A stretch of DNA of 64,000 nt from Orobanche coerulescens (lineage: Eukaryota > Streptophyta > Magnoliopsida > Lamiales > Orobanchaceae), in NCBI GenBank assembly GCA_033398695.1, contig CM065817.1:63538001-63602000 (forward strand), in the 5' to 3' direction. Below are positions 10,584 to 22,451 of this stretch, piece by piece. The stretch's first letter is position 1; the number at the start of each line of letters is the position of its first letter. The notes beneath the pieces were generated by a model. It searched no databases and was not told the DNA's origin. It saw only the letters and a program-made list of their open reading frames with translations. The position numbers and the translations under genes are program-made.

Positions 10584-12827
10584 TGTAACGCCCTGGCTTT
10601 CTTAATTAAAAAGAACGTTACACGGCTCAAATTTTTCCATAGATTTTTTATATAAATTCGGAGTATTTGCGGAGGTATTTTAGTCAGTAAATCTTCAATA
10701 AAACTCGTTTATTCAAACATCAGTACAGTTTTACAAAAACATGAGAAATCACATATTCGGACATAGTCCGTTGAAATTATATTCGTTGAAGAACATCAAG
10801 TGTTTCGTAAAAATAATAACAATTATGGCGACAACATCTTTTATTCTTTAGAATTTCATCATGTTGGGAGTATGTATTCATCTTCTGCTTGTCCCGTTCG
10901 TAGATTCCTTAGCCTGAAAAACATAAACGACGAGGTGTGAGTACACGAGCATACTCAGTGAGATTAAACCCCTAAAAATCTTCAAAATCATGTCGTGTAA
11001 TGCACATAAAACATTCTTATCTGTGTGAGACTCGTCTCGGCTTTCTTTCATTCTTTCGACCCCTCACGGGTCGTCATGTTACACGACACAACGATGACCG
11101 TAACATATTAAAACAGTATAACCTCACCTCGTTTGCTGAAATCTTGAAATATCTTCCTTTGAATTTGGCTCGGTTGTCCTTCTTGGATCCTGGATACGCT
11201 TCTCCTAGCACTTGAAAATACTTTTTCATATTTCCGGTCATAAATTCTTGATGTAAAATCTGAAATCTCTTTGAGGACTTTTATCAAACACCTTTGAAAA
11301 ACTGTCAGATTTGAGCTGTCTATTTTATCGGGATTTTTGAGGCCTTTTTAATTTTTGTAATAGAAATATGTTACAGGCTTTTAAAGTAGAGGTTCATAGG
11401 TTCAAAATGATATATTATATGTACAAAAATACGTCCGGTAACATGTATAAATAGGGGCTCAAATTCGGTTGAAAATCAACCTTACCCGACAGTGGAAGCA
11501 TTATCCCTGACAGTGGAAGCCTTATCCGACAGTGGCGAGAAGCTTGTCGGTCGTGACCGACCTTATCCGAACGGTGGCCGAGAAGCTTCGTCGGTCGCGA
11601 CCGACCTTATCCGGACACTGACCGAGAAGCTTCGTCGGTCGTGATCGACCTATCCGGACAATTTGGGCGGCCTTATCCGGATAGTGGTCGAGAAGCTTCA
11701 TCGGCCGTGGCCGTATGTCCGTAGGCATGTCCGTGATGGCCGGCAGATGTCGGTCAACTTGGCTCAGCCGGTTCGACCCCTTCCCGATGTCCAAATTCGA
11801 TTTTCCGATGCATTAGGACTCGTGAGTTAAATCTTCGATATGCTCGGACGGATTTTCGATAATATTAAAATAATAATTTAATATTATTTTTGCAATATAA
11901 GTGTTACGTAATGAAATTTTATCGTATCAAAATCGTGAACTTTTCGAAATCACTTTCATAAATTCTAAAAATGATCCTTATAATTCATTTTGAAATCTTT
12001 TCCTTTTAAGTCCTTCATTTTATGCTAGGAACGTATCGGTCCAAGTATCAGACAACCTATAAATATTAAAATCAAAATCCATGATCGTTAGCAAAATAAA
12101 TAGTATTTAAATAAGTATTGGGGCGTTACAATCCTCCCCCCTTTAAAAAATTTCGTCCTCGAAATTGAGCTTCGTAAAGAACTTTGAAAATCTATATCAA
12201 ACCTTGTATGAGTATTTTCATCAATAACTTTAAAAATATCGTGCCAGCAAAAACATCACTTTGAAACCTTTCTTTGAAATCATATTTTGTTCCTTTAGGA
12301 TAACATTTAAACTTTCACATATCTTTTGCCGACACAATCATTCTATACTCATACCGAAATTTTAAGTCTTCATAAAAGAGTGAATGCTTGAAAACATTAC
12401 CTCGGAGTCGACGTTGGGCAGCAGCGATGAACCACATATTCTATCGAAAATATAATCATGCCGTAATTATTCATTATACTTTTAAAAATAAGAAAGTTTT
12501 GAAATATCTTGTTTTGTATAAGTAAATCTTTTTTTTTAAACCTCCTTAACTGTATAGTCCCATACCTATACAGTCTTGGAATACCTCTCGTTCTGGTGAG
12601 AATTCGGTTCAGTCATGTCAGGAGCCGCTCATTGTCCGTGCCCTTTTTCTTATTGCACCGGCAATCACTCCCCTTTCTCGGAGCCGCTCATTGTCCGTGC
12701 CCTTTTCTATTGCACCGGCGATCACTCCCCGCCCTCGTCGGCCCCGGGTGTCACATGTTCACCAGCTTCTGCTTGGTTCATCCCCAAATCTCACCGTACT
12801 GAGAGAGGACTTGCTCCGATACCATTC
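10584..12827 (-). repeat. Array unit E: complete LTR plus internal segment
   Basis: LTR 10584-12130 (1547 bp), internal 12131-12827 (697 bp). The internal part is shorter because about 21 bp are missing after 12616, compared with the other units. The subrepeat block (about 11484-11780) shows the same CAG/CTG-associated losses as unit D. Confidence 0.8.
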
Positions 12828-14503
12828 TGTAACGCCCTGGCTTTCTTAATTAAAAAGAACGTTACACGGCTCAAATTTTTCCATAAATTTTTTATATAAA
12901 TTCGGAGTATTTGCGGAGGTATTTTAGTCAGTAAATCTTCAATAAAACTCGTTTATTCAAACATCAGTACAATTTTACAAAAACATGAGAAATCAAATAT
13001 TCGGACATAGTCCGTTGAAATTATATTCGTTGAAGAACATCAAGTGTTTCGTAAAAATAATAACAATTATGGCGACAACATATTTTATTCTTTAGAATTT
13101 CATCATGTTGGGAGTATGTATTCATCTTCTGCTTGTCCCGTTCGTATATTCCTTAGCCTGAAAAACATAAACGACGAGGTGTGAGTACACGAGCATACTC
13201 AGTGATATTAAACCCTTATAAATCGTCAAAATCATGTCGTGTAATGCACATAAAACATTCTTATCTGTGTGAGACTCGTCTCGGCTTTCTTTCATTCTTT
13301 CGACCCCTCACGGGTCGTCATGTTACACGACACAACGATGACCGTAACATATTAAAACAGTATAACCTCACCTCGTTTGCTGAAATCTTGAAATATCTTC
13401 CTTTGAATTTGGCTCGGTTGTCCTTCTTGGATCCCGGATACGCTTCTCCTAGCACTTGAAAATACTTTTTCATATTTCCGGTCATAAATTCTTGATGTAA
13501 AATCTGAAATCTCTTTGAGGACTTTTATCAAACACCTTTGAAAAACTGTCAGATTTGAGCTGTCTATTTTATCGGGATTTTTAAGGCCTTTATTTTTTGT
13601 AATAGAAATATGTTACGGGCGTTTTAAAGTAGAGGTTCATAGGTTCAAAATGATATATTATATGTATAAAAATACGTCCGGTAACATGTATAAATAGGGG
13701 CTCAAATTCGGTTGAAAATCAACCTTACCCGGACAGCTGGAAGCATTATCCGGACAGCTGGAAGCCTTATCCGGACAGCTGGCCGAGAAGCTTCTGTCGG
13801 TCGTGACCGACCTTATCCGGACAGCTGGCCGAGAAGCTTCTGTCGGTCGCGACCGACCTTATCCGGACACCTGACCGAGAAGCTTCTGTCGGTCGTGACC
13901 GACCTTATCCGGACAGCTGGACAGCCTTATCCGGATAGTGGTCGAGAAGCTTCTGTCGGCCGTGACCGGCAGCTGTCCGTAGGCATGTCCGGCGGTGACC
14001 GGCAGATGTCGGTCAACTTGGCTCAGCCGGTTCGACCCCTTCCCAATGTCCAAATTCGATTTTCTGATCTGTTCCGGACTCGCAACGGATTTTCGATAAT
14101 ATTAAAATAATTCGAGTTAAATCTTCGATATGCTCGCAACGGATTTTTGATAATATTAAAATAATAATTTAATATTATTTTTGCAATATAAGTGTTCTGT
14201 AATGAAATTTTATCGTATCAAAATCGTCGGAACTTTTCGAAATCACTTTCATAAATTCTAAAAATGATCCTTATAATTCATTTTGAAATCTTTCCCTTTG
14301 AACCTTGAAAATCTATATCAAACCTTGTATGAGTATTTTCATCAATAACTTTAAAAATATCGTGCCAGTAAAAACATCACTTTGAAACCTTTCTTTGAAA
14401 TCATATTTTGTTCCTTTAGGATAACATTTAAACTTTCACATATCTTTTGCCGACACAATCATTCTATACTCATACCGAAATTTTAAGTCTTCATAAAAGA
14501 GTG
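12828..14503 (-). repeat. Array unit F, left part (deleted and interrupted)
   Basis: The LTR starts normally at 12828. At about 14297-14310 it jumps straight into internal sequence (..gaaatctttcc|ctttgaacctt..), losing roughly 280 bp that include the LTR 5' end and the polypurine tract. A second small rearrangement near 14085-14140 duplicates a stretch with the ggattttcgataatattaaaataat motif. The unit is then split by the Tat element at 14504. Its remaining internal part resumes at 26624. Confidence 0.75.
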
Positions 14504-15468
14504 TGTTATTCGGCGATTAATACGCCTCGATAGGCGATCGGCATCACGATCAGAGAAGCCAACCATGGAAGACATACTCTGGACAAACGCCTGGAGTTCG
14601 GCACCATACGGCGACCGTCTTTTGGTATCCAGCGATCGTCTTTTGATGTCTGACGATCGTCTTTAATGAGCGAACCAGAGGCGATCATCTCGTGCCACGT
14701 ATGGATCCAGCATCCGTCAAAGTCGTCGAAGACCGAATCTTGGACGATGGCCCACGTGCGGATCTTCAAAAGATACCGACAGATAAGACCATTGACCCCA
14801 GCCTGTCACCTACCACACCTACCGACAAGGCCGCCGAAAGGGACAAAGTGGGTCCTCCCCGGACAGCGACTCGAGACGCGTGCTGGCTTCCCATTGGTTC
14901 GCCCAGCTGGCCTCCAGCTGCAACCTCGGACCTCAAGGGAACAGGCCCACGTGACGGGACGATCGGCCGTCTTATTTTAATATAGAAAACGGCGATCGCC
15001 CGCGATCGCCTGAGGAATCCCAACTACCTTGTCCCCTATAAATAGAGGACTCACTGCTATGGCCAAGGGGACGCGAATTCTACTACGAATTAAGTGCAAA
15101 ATACACACCAAGGAGAGAATCAAAGGCTCTTTAGGCAACCACTAATACATTCATAGTGATATTCATACACATTCATCATATATCCCAAGCAAGAACTCAC
15201 AGATTTATCTATCTGGTTCTTCCGGCAATCTACGCGCTCTAAAGCCTAGATAACTAGAAGTCTTTACACTCCTTGTAATAGATTCTAACATTAATATTTG
15301 TACTGACAAGATATTTATTAATAACATCTCGCGAGAGCATTCAAGCCCGGGATTAACAACCCCGGCAAATCTTGTGTTATCTATTTTCTCACGGAAGTGT
15401 TCTCGCATTTGTTTGTTACTCGATCATTCCAGCAATACTATCTCCGGATAATATTTTAGGTAACAACA
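14504..15468 (+). repeat. 5' LTR of the Tat element
   Basis: Starts TGTTATTCGG and ends GGTAACAACA. It contains repeated CGATCGTCTTTT motifs (about 14625-14665) and GGCGATCGCC-type palindromes shortly before the TATA box (about 14991-15009). The short 3' portion (about 15310-15468) is clearly related to the ends of the LTRs at 47189 and 59366, which links the families. Confidence 0.92.
15037..15044 (+). promoter_or_regulatory. TATA box in 5' LTR
   Basis: TATAAATA in the context CCCCTATAAATAGAGG, a strong plant core-promoter match. The copy in the 3' LTR is at 26191-26198. Transcription would start about 30 bases downstream and define the U3/R boundary. Confidence 0.7.
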
Positions 15469-15470
15469 AT

Positions 15471-15487
15471 TGGCGCTAGAAGGAGGG
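15471..15487 (+). other. Primer binding site of the Tat element
   Basis: TGGCGCTAGAAGGAGGG begins two bases after the LTR end. The TGGCGC start at this position is usual for Tat and Athila type elements. The same site follows the LTRs at 48346, 60489 and 63786. Which tRNA it pairs with was not determined. Confidence 0.8.
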
Positions 15488-15596
15488 TTGCTAAACCTTC
15501 ATTTTTATTCCTACCGTCTCGAAGAACACTCACTGTTCTCCGGACATATACTTGAAGAAACACTCACTGTTCTTCAATAGAAAAGCCTTCAGAAAA

Positions 15597-17154
15597 ATGA
15601 CATCAGCAACGACCTCCAAGAGAGCCACCCTGAGATCTGCCGTAAATCTCATTCCGGCGAGGACCGAATCCCAGCCCACGGCGGAAGGCGACCGTGGCGA
15701 CGCTAGGCTCTCACTCCTGCCCCCGAGGGACGGTTCTAGCCTCTCACTCGATCAGTTCCTGCATCATGGAGCAGATTGAGGAGGCTATAGCCATCCTCAG
15801 GGAGCGACGGAAGGCCTACGACTCGCCCACCATCACTCCATCGACCATCCGCTGGGCAGGCAAGTGGAAGCTTAAGGGGATCTATGTTGAAAAATCGACA
15901 GAAAGCCCCGAGCCGCAGGAGAAGGCTCTCGTGAGGAGGGACGATTCCGTCTTCAGCCGCCTGGGGAGCGATGCCTCATGGCGACCCGGGCACTCAGGCC
16001 CCAGCCGGGAGACATCAGTATCTGAATCCTTTACCAGGAGTTCGGCATATCCGACTCCCAGGAGACAGGCCGGTCAACGAGCCCCTGCTCGCCCCAGAAA
16101 GGAACCCACTGGCAGGGAGCTCGTCATTCACCACGGAGCTAGGGGATTAGTACACGATCGCCTTGGTTCACGCTCTGAGAGCCACTCGGCGAGCAGTCAG
16201 GCGACGGCAATGGCCGCCATGCAACGCCAGCTCGACGAGATGAAGACGCTCCTAGAAATTGGGGCAGGTGCCAGGAGACCGATCGCTGGGCTCAATGAAC
16301 CGCTCGCGACTCAGATCGAGCTCGCCCCAGTCCAACCAACGATCAATCCCCCACAAACACCTCTATATGAGGGGAGATCGGATTCGGAAACCCACTTAAG
16401 CAAATTCCGGATCTACATGACCGGATGCGGAGCTTCAGATGCGACGAAATGTCATATGTTCCCGTTAACTCTGGGCGATCTCGCCCACAGGTGGTATATC
16501 TCACTACCATCTCGCTCAATCAATTGCTTTGAGAAGCTGGCAAACGACTTCACGTCGTACTTCGCCGCCAAAGTCGCTCGCCCGGAAGGTCCCCACCGCA
16601 TGATGAAAATCAGGCAGGGGAAGGACGAATCAGATGAGGATTACATCGACCGGGTAGACGAGATAGTCCTCACCGGTGAGCCCATCAGCGACGAGATCGC
16701 TCTCCATGCAGTCCTGAACGGATTCCACGGATGCTCGCCCATGTTTAGGCACCTCACAAAGGATTTTCCCCCGACCTATACGGCCTTCCGCGTCAGAGCC
16801 GCCGATTTTCTGGCCAGACAGAAGATGCTCTCACTCCGCTTAGACGAGGGACAGTCCGAAGAAGGAAAAGCACCTTCCCATGTCCAGAAGAAGGCGGTCG
16901 CCAAGCCCAGAAAGGCGGTCGCCAAGCCGCCTGGCGAGTTCAAAGCCTTCGAGGATGTAGAGGTCCACCTTCTTCACAACCTCAACTTATCTCCGGCCCA
17001 CATCTTCAATGCGATCAAGGGTCGCGAGTGGCTTTCCAAGCCAAAGCCAATAAGGGACCACGGTCACCTAGACCGTAGCAAATTCTGTGCCTATCATAAG
17101 AGTCCCGGCCACAACACTAGCCAATGCCGCGACCTCCTCAGACAGCTTTGGTGA
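15597..17154 (+). pseudogene. gag: gag of the Tat element (frameshifted, nonsense stop)
   Basis: The likely start is ATG at 15597, aligned with the intact gag at 60618 (both begin MTSA/MSSA plus a basic, Ser/Ala-rich stretch). A one-base insertion relative to the 60618 copy near 15757-15768 moves the rest into another frame, which is open to 17154. The retrotransposon Gag capsid-like domain covers about nt 16360-16830 (YMTGCGASDATKC, LAHRWY). A variant zinc knuckle C-x2-H-x4-H-x4-C lies at 17086-17130; this H-for-C form is common in Gag of this clade. TGA at 17152-17154 separates gag from pol although the frame continues, so it is probably a nonsense mutation in one long gag-pol frame. Confidence 0.85.
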
Positions 17155-20100
17155 CTGTTTGAGGAAGGCAAACTGGACAATTTGATCACCAAGCCAGAAC
17201 CCAGGACGGAAAGAGCCGGAGGGCGCGAGCGCCGACCAAGCGATAGGATTCCTCCCAATCCGATCGCCAGAATCAAGCATGAGCCGGAGTACTCTGATGA
17301 GTCGATCCCTCCGATCAACCCTGGCGGCCGGATCAACATGCTTCAAGCAGGAGGTGGGAGCCTCGGGGGCCTTTCCCCGGTTTCCACCCTGTCAAACAGA
17401 AAGCGAAAAGCCGAGCTGAGGGATTTCGCCGAAGTCCATGTTGTAGTACCTCCGGAGCCAACCATCTCTAGAGACGCGCTCATCACCTTTTCCAACAAGG
17501 ACAGGGAGGGAGTGCAATGTCCCAAAGAGGATGCACTAGTGATCTCCGCTTGTATCCTTGGAAAGACGGTCGATCGCGTGCTGGTCGACAATGGGAGTTT
17601 CTGCAACATCATATTCAAATCCGCCCTAGACCAACTCGGCAACCTAATCAAATTCATCAAGCCTTTCGACACCGTACTCCAAGGGATCGGCGACAACACA
17701 GTCCAAGCCTACGGGAGGATCAAGCTCTCCGTTGAGCTAGTATGCTTTTATGATCCCAAGGTTAGGATTACTAGGAACCTAAGCTTTGTAATCATAGATA
17801 GGCCCATCATCTATAATGGTTTCCTAGGTCGCCCCTTTTTAGAAACCTTTGAGGCGGTCGCCTCATCTTTCTTTTACTGTATCAAATTCCCCACTGTCGA
17901 TGGGACGGTCGGTACTGTAAAAGGAGATCAGCTAATGGCAAAAAGATGTTTGAATTACTCCTATGTTGTTACTTCTTTCAATACTTCCCATACTATATGT
18001 AACATTGAAGCGATCGACGATCAACCCATGGAGATCGACGAGCCAAACACATCGTACCAACCCGACTCAGGGGACGCCATCTCTCATCAATTGACGGACG
18101 ACATCGAGCCAAGGATCGGTTTCGAGCCAAGTCTCGACATCGATCCAAGGACCGAGTCCGGAGATCGCACCAAACGAGAGGCGACCGTCCCTGTCGAAGA
18201 GTTGGAAAGCATTACGATGGATCCAGTTCATCCAGAACGGGAAGTACAGATCGGCGCAAGCATCGACCACGAATTAAAGGGAGATCTGATCAACTTGCTA
18301 CGTAGGAACATCGGAGTCTTTGCCTGGTCGCATCAATATATGGTTGGCATAAGTCCCGAACATGCTTGCCATTATCTAAAGATCGACCGAGCAATGAAGC
18401 CTGTTCACCAGAAGCGTAGGAAGTTCGGCCCCGAGAAATATGCGACGCTCGACATAGAAGTCCAGAAGTTACTCAACAACAAATTGATCGGAGTAGCCAC
18501 AGACGAACCACAATGGGTCGCCAACGCGGTGCTCGTCAAAAAGCCAACTGGCTCCTGGAGGTTATGCATTGACTTCACCGACCTCAACGCGGCATGTCCA
18601 AAAGATCACTTCCCGATGCCTCATATTGATCACTTGGTCGATAGTACGGCAGGTTGCGAAATGATGTCATTTATAGATGCCTTCGCCGGGTATCATCAAA
18701 TCCCAATGGCGGAGGAAGACGTAAAACACACATCTTTCCACACGGAAAAAGACATATACTTTTGGGTCCGAATGCCGTTCGGCTTGAAAAATGCAGGGGC
18801 GACCTACCAGCGATTAGTCAACAGAATGTTTGCTGATCAGATCGGCAAGACCATGGAGGTCTACATTGACGATATCGTAGTCAAAAGCCTCAAGAAGGAA
18901 GATCACCTCAACGATCTCGCCGAGACGTTCGCCATCCTTGAGAAATTTAACATGAAGCTGAACCCCAAGAAATGCAACTTCGGGGTGGGCTCCGGGAAGT
19001 TCCTGGGGCACATAGTGAGCCAAAGGGGGATCGAGGCGAACCCCACCAAGATACAGGCGATCCTTGACATGCAGGAACCGCGAAACATCAAGCAGGTGCA
19101 ACGCCTCACAGGTTGTCTAGCCGCCCTCAACCGTTTCATATCACGGCTCGGCGATAAAAGCAAGCCTTTCTTCGCGACCATCAAGAACAAGAAGTTCGCA
19201 TGGACGAAGGAAAGCCAGATAGCATTCGCCAAAATAAAGGAATATCTATCTAACCCCCAGATCCTGGCAAAGCCGATCCCCGGTGAAAAACTATTCCTTT
19301 AACTGGCAGCCTCGGAGGTCGCACTAAGTGCCGTTCTGGTGCGAGCGGAGGGACAAGCCCACTTGCCCATCTACTATGTTAGCCAGGTACTCCACGACGC
19401 TGAGACACGTTATACACCATTGGAGAAGATCGCCTACGCCCTTGTCATGAGTGTTCGTAAGCTGAGGGCTTACTTCTTCGATCACCAAGTGGAAGTCCTA
19501 ACAACTCTACCTCTAAGACAAGTCCTGCACCGACCGGACACCAACGGGCGACTCCTCAAGTGGTCGCTGGAGATCGCCCAATATGGTATCACTTACGCTC
19601 CTCGCACGGCGATCAAGGGCCAAGCTCTGGCGGACTTCGTGGTGGAATTAACGTTCCCTCACAGTCCAACCCAGGTCGGCCGACCTGCCTGGAAGTTATA
19701 CGTGGATGGCTCAGCGACCAATTCGAGAGCAGGGGCAGGGATTGTCCTCATCAGCCCCGACGGTCAGAGTTTCACAAATGCTGTGCGTTTCGGTTTTCGT
19801 GCGACCAACAATGAAGCCGAATACGAAGCTTTGGTAGGCGGGCTCGATCTAGCCCTCGCCCTAGATGTTCGTCGCCTCCATATCTTCATGGACTCCCTTT
19901 TGGTCGTGAACCAAGTCAAGGGAGAATATGAGGCGCGCGGCGAACAGATGGTCAAATACCAAGAGCTGGTCGCCGAAATGTGCACAAAATTCGAAGAAGT
20001 ACTAATCGAACAAGTCCCGAGAGAGCACAACTCCCAGGCCGATGCTCTTTCCAAACTAGCATCATCGGACGTGGTAGCCGACTTCTCCAATATCCAAATC

Positions 20101-21387
20101 ACAAAGTCAGCTAGGCCGACGATCGATAGAAGCCTTGTTACCACGGTCGCCATCGCCGAGGAGAACTGGATGACTCCGTTCATCAAATACTTAAAGGACG
20201 GAACGGTCCCTGACGACCGTGTTAAAGCTCGCCAACTCCAGCTTCGTGCGACCAGATATACCCTATTGGACGACCGGCTATACAAGCGAGCCTTCAGCCT
20301 TCCCCTCCTCAAGTGTATTACACCGGAGGAAGGTCGGCTCGTTTTAGCTGAGATCCATGACGGATTTTGTGGAAACCATGCGGGCGGGCGAGCCCTCATC
20401 CATAAGACAACCAGACAAGGGTTTTTCTGGCCATCACTTCGGAAAGATGCGATCGCCTATGCCAGATCGTGTCATAGGTGTCAGATAATGGGCCCCAACA
20501 TTAAACTATCACCCGAACTGCTCACCTCCATATATAGCCCCTGACCATTTGCGCAATGGGGCATCGACCTTATAGGTCCCTTGCCGACGGCTCCAGGGGG
20601 CTGTAAGTTCGCCATCGTAGGGGTCGACTATTTCACCAAATGGGCGGAGGCCGAACCGCTCAACAAGATCGTCCAAGAGCAAGTGATCAAGTTTATATGG
20701 AAAAACGTCATATGCCGATTCGGTCTGCCCCAGGCCATCATTTCCGACAACGGAAAATAGTTCGACGGCTTAGAAGTCATGCAATTCTGTGAAAAGTGGG
20801 GAATCAAAAGGTTATTCTCAGCGCCCTATCACCCTCAGACGAACGGGCAGGTAGAGGCAGTGAATAAGATCCTCAAACACACGATCAAAGCACGACTCGA
20901 ATCCAGGCAAGGACGATGGGCGAGCGAGCTCCCAGACATTTTGTGGTCCTACCGAACGACGACCCGCAATTCAACTGGCGAAACCTCGTTCGCCCTTGCC
21001 TTCTGAACAGAAGCGGTGATTCCTTCAGAGATCGCCGTCCTCAGCCATCGAACCGAACAGGAGATGACGACCGACAACGATGTGGCCCGACGAATCGACC
21101 TAGACATGCTCGAAGAACGACGGCTGACCTCAGAAATGAAGAACACGATCCACAAAAGGAGAGCCGAGAAGTTTTTCAATTCAAAGGTCAAGGAAAGAAG
21201 GTTTCAAGTGGGCGATCTCGTCCTCAAGAAGATCCAAACCCACACAGGCGTTTTCGGTCCGAACTGGGAGGGACCTTTCAGAGTATCCAGATGGCTAACT
21301 AAAGGAGCCTACGAACTGGAACATCCTGACGGTACTCCGGATCAATACCCTTGGAACGCCGTGCATCTGAAAAAATACTACCAGTGA
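17155..21387 (+). pseudogene. pol: pol of the Tat element: PR-RT-RNH-aRNH-IN, four internal stops
   Basis: All of pol is in the same frame as gag. The aspartic protease motif VDNGS is at about 17583-17597. Reverse transcriptase has YIDD at 18862-18873 and the MPFGLKNAGATYQR block before it. The RNase H tied to RT covers about 19303-19660. A second RNase H of the archaeal-like type (LYVDGSATN... with later D and E residues) covers about 19690-20070. Integrase begins with an H-H-C-C zinc site (20355-20500) and the D,D,E core (GIDLIGPL, SDNG, NGQVEAVNKIL). Stops are TAA 19300-19302, TGA 20542-20544, TAG 20758-20760 and TGA 21004-21006. Homology runs on in the same frame through each, so these are nonsense mutations and the element cannot make integrase itself. 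Confidence 0.9.
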
Positions 21388-22451
21388 TAATTTTGTATTC
21401 AATTTCAATGATGTACAAGGAATATAATGAGATTTTTTCCTATCCCATCTATTCTGGCGATCGCCCCACCAGGCATATCGCATACCGCCGACGATCGCTG
21501 ATCACGACGATCCTAGGTAAAATTAATGCAGCAATGGTCCTGGAGGTCGATGGAACCGACAGCTTCGCCCATGCAAGGTTCCTTTGGGCTGAGATCGCCC
21601 GCCCTTCATTTAAATACGAGGCCGGCGTAGCCGAAGGACCCTCCAAAATAATCAGTAGGCACGATCGCACGTCCTCAAGGTACATCATCTAACATGGTGT
21701 ACCCGGACGATGCGACGTGCCACTACCCCCGTCTCAACGTACACCGTCGAGGGTCGCCATCTTCATGGCGGGCCGAGGTGGAAGCAGAGCCGACAAGCCG
21801 CGGACGTGGTGTCGAATAAGCCGACAACACTCCGCGCAAGGAGTCCTCCAGACCGAGATCGCCCGCCTTTCGTTTTAACACAAGGCAGGCGTAGCCTAAC
21901 GGAGGACCCTCATAAAAAGTGAGTCGCGGGATACACAATATCCCTCGCACACAAAGACACGATTGGGGAGGTCGGTCCATCGAACACCCCAACCGTACAT
22001 GACTCTTCAGAATCGGCAAACTGAAGATAGCTCGCCAGACAAACTAGTTTTTGTTTCCTTACTTACAATATGTGAACAAAAACAAGGGGGCAGAGATGGG
22101 TCGAGCTATCCCCAAATACGATCGAACAAAAAGGAACCACGCACGATCGGCTTCGCTCAAACACGCGCAGAACGATCGGAGTCCCTCGACGAAAATTACA
22201 AGTAAGAATTCCGATTCAAAACATATCAATGCTTCCAACATTCAGACGATCGGTAGGATGAACAAAACGTCGAAAGGGAGCATACACGTACTTGTAAAAA
22301 TTTGCACGCGAACATTCAAAGGCGATCGTATGTACAGAGACAGTATGAAAAGAAGAGCATTTTATTTATAACACAAGTTTCATACATTACGAGGCCCGAA
22401 GGCATTACAAAAAGTACAAGTTACAAAAAGTACAAGTTACAAAAATGCCTC
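21388..22451 (+). other. 3' region between pol and the antisense gene
   Basis: Non-coding in the sense direction. Two related stretches around TTTAAATACGAGGC-like motifs (about 21608-21640 and 21870-21910) match duplicated motifs at 50060/50270 and 62145/62350 in the gag-only relatives. Those relatives thus keep this 3' region while lacking pol and most of the antisense gene. Confidence 0.6.
22361..22366 (-). terminator. Polyadenylation signal of the antisense gene
   Basis: AATAAA on the minus strand, about 85 bases past the antisense stop codon at 22452-22454, in an AT-rich context. It fits a plant near-upstream element, but such hexamers also occur by chance. Confidence 0.45.

Noticed and set aside
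14990..15010. GCGATCGC as a sign of cyanobacterial DNA (HIP1 motif)
   Set aside because: The motif is confined to LTRs and neighbouring parts of Tat-type elements with plant introns and TATA boxes. Nothing else is bacterial.
15694..21387. Uniform C-to-T origin of all nonsense codons
   Set aside because: Several stops fit C-to-T or G-to-A changes, but direct copy comparison in the Galadriel-like pair also shows GAG to TAG and TAC to TAA, so deamination alone does not explain them.
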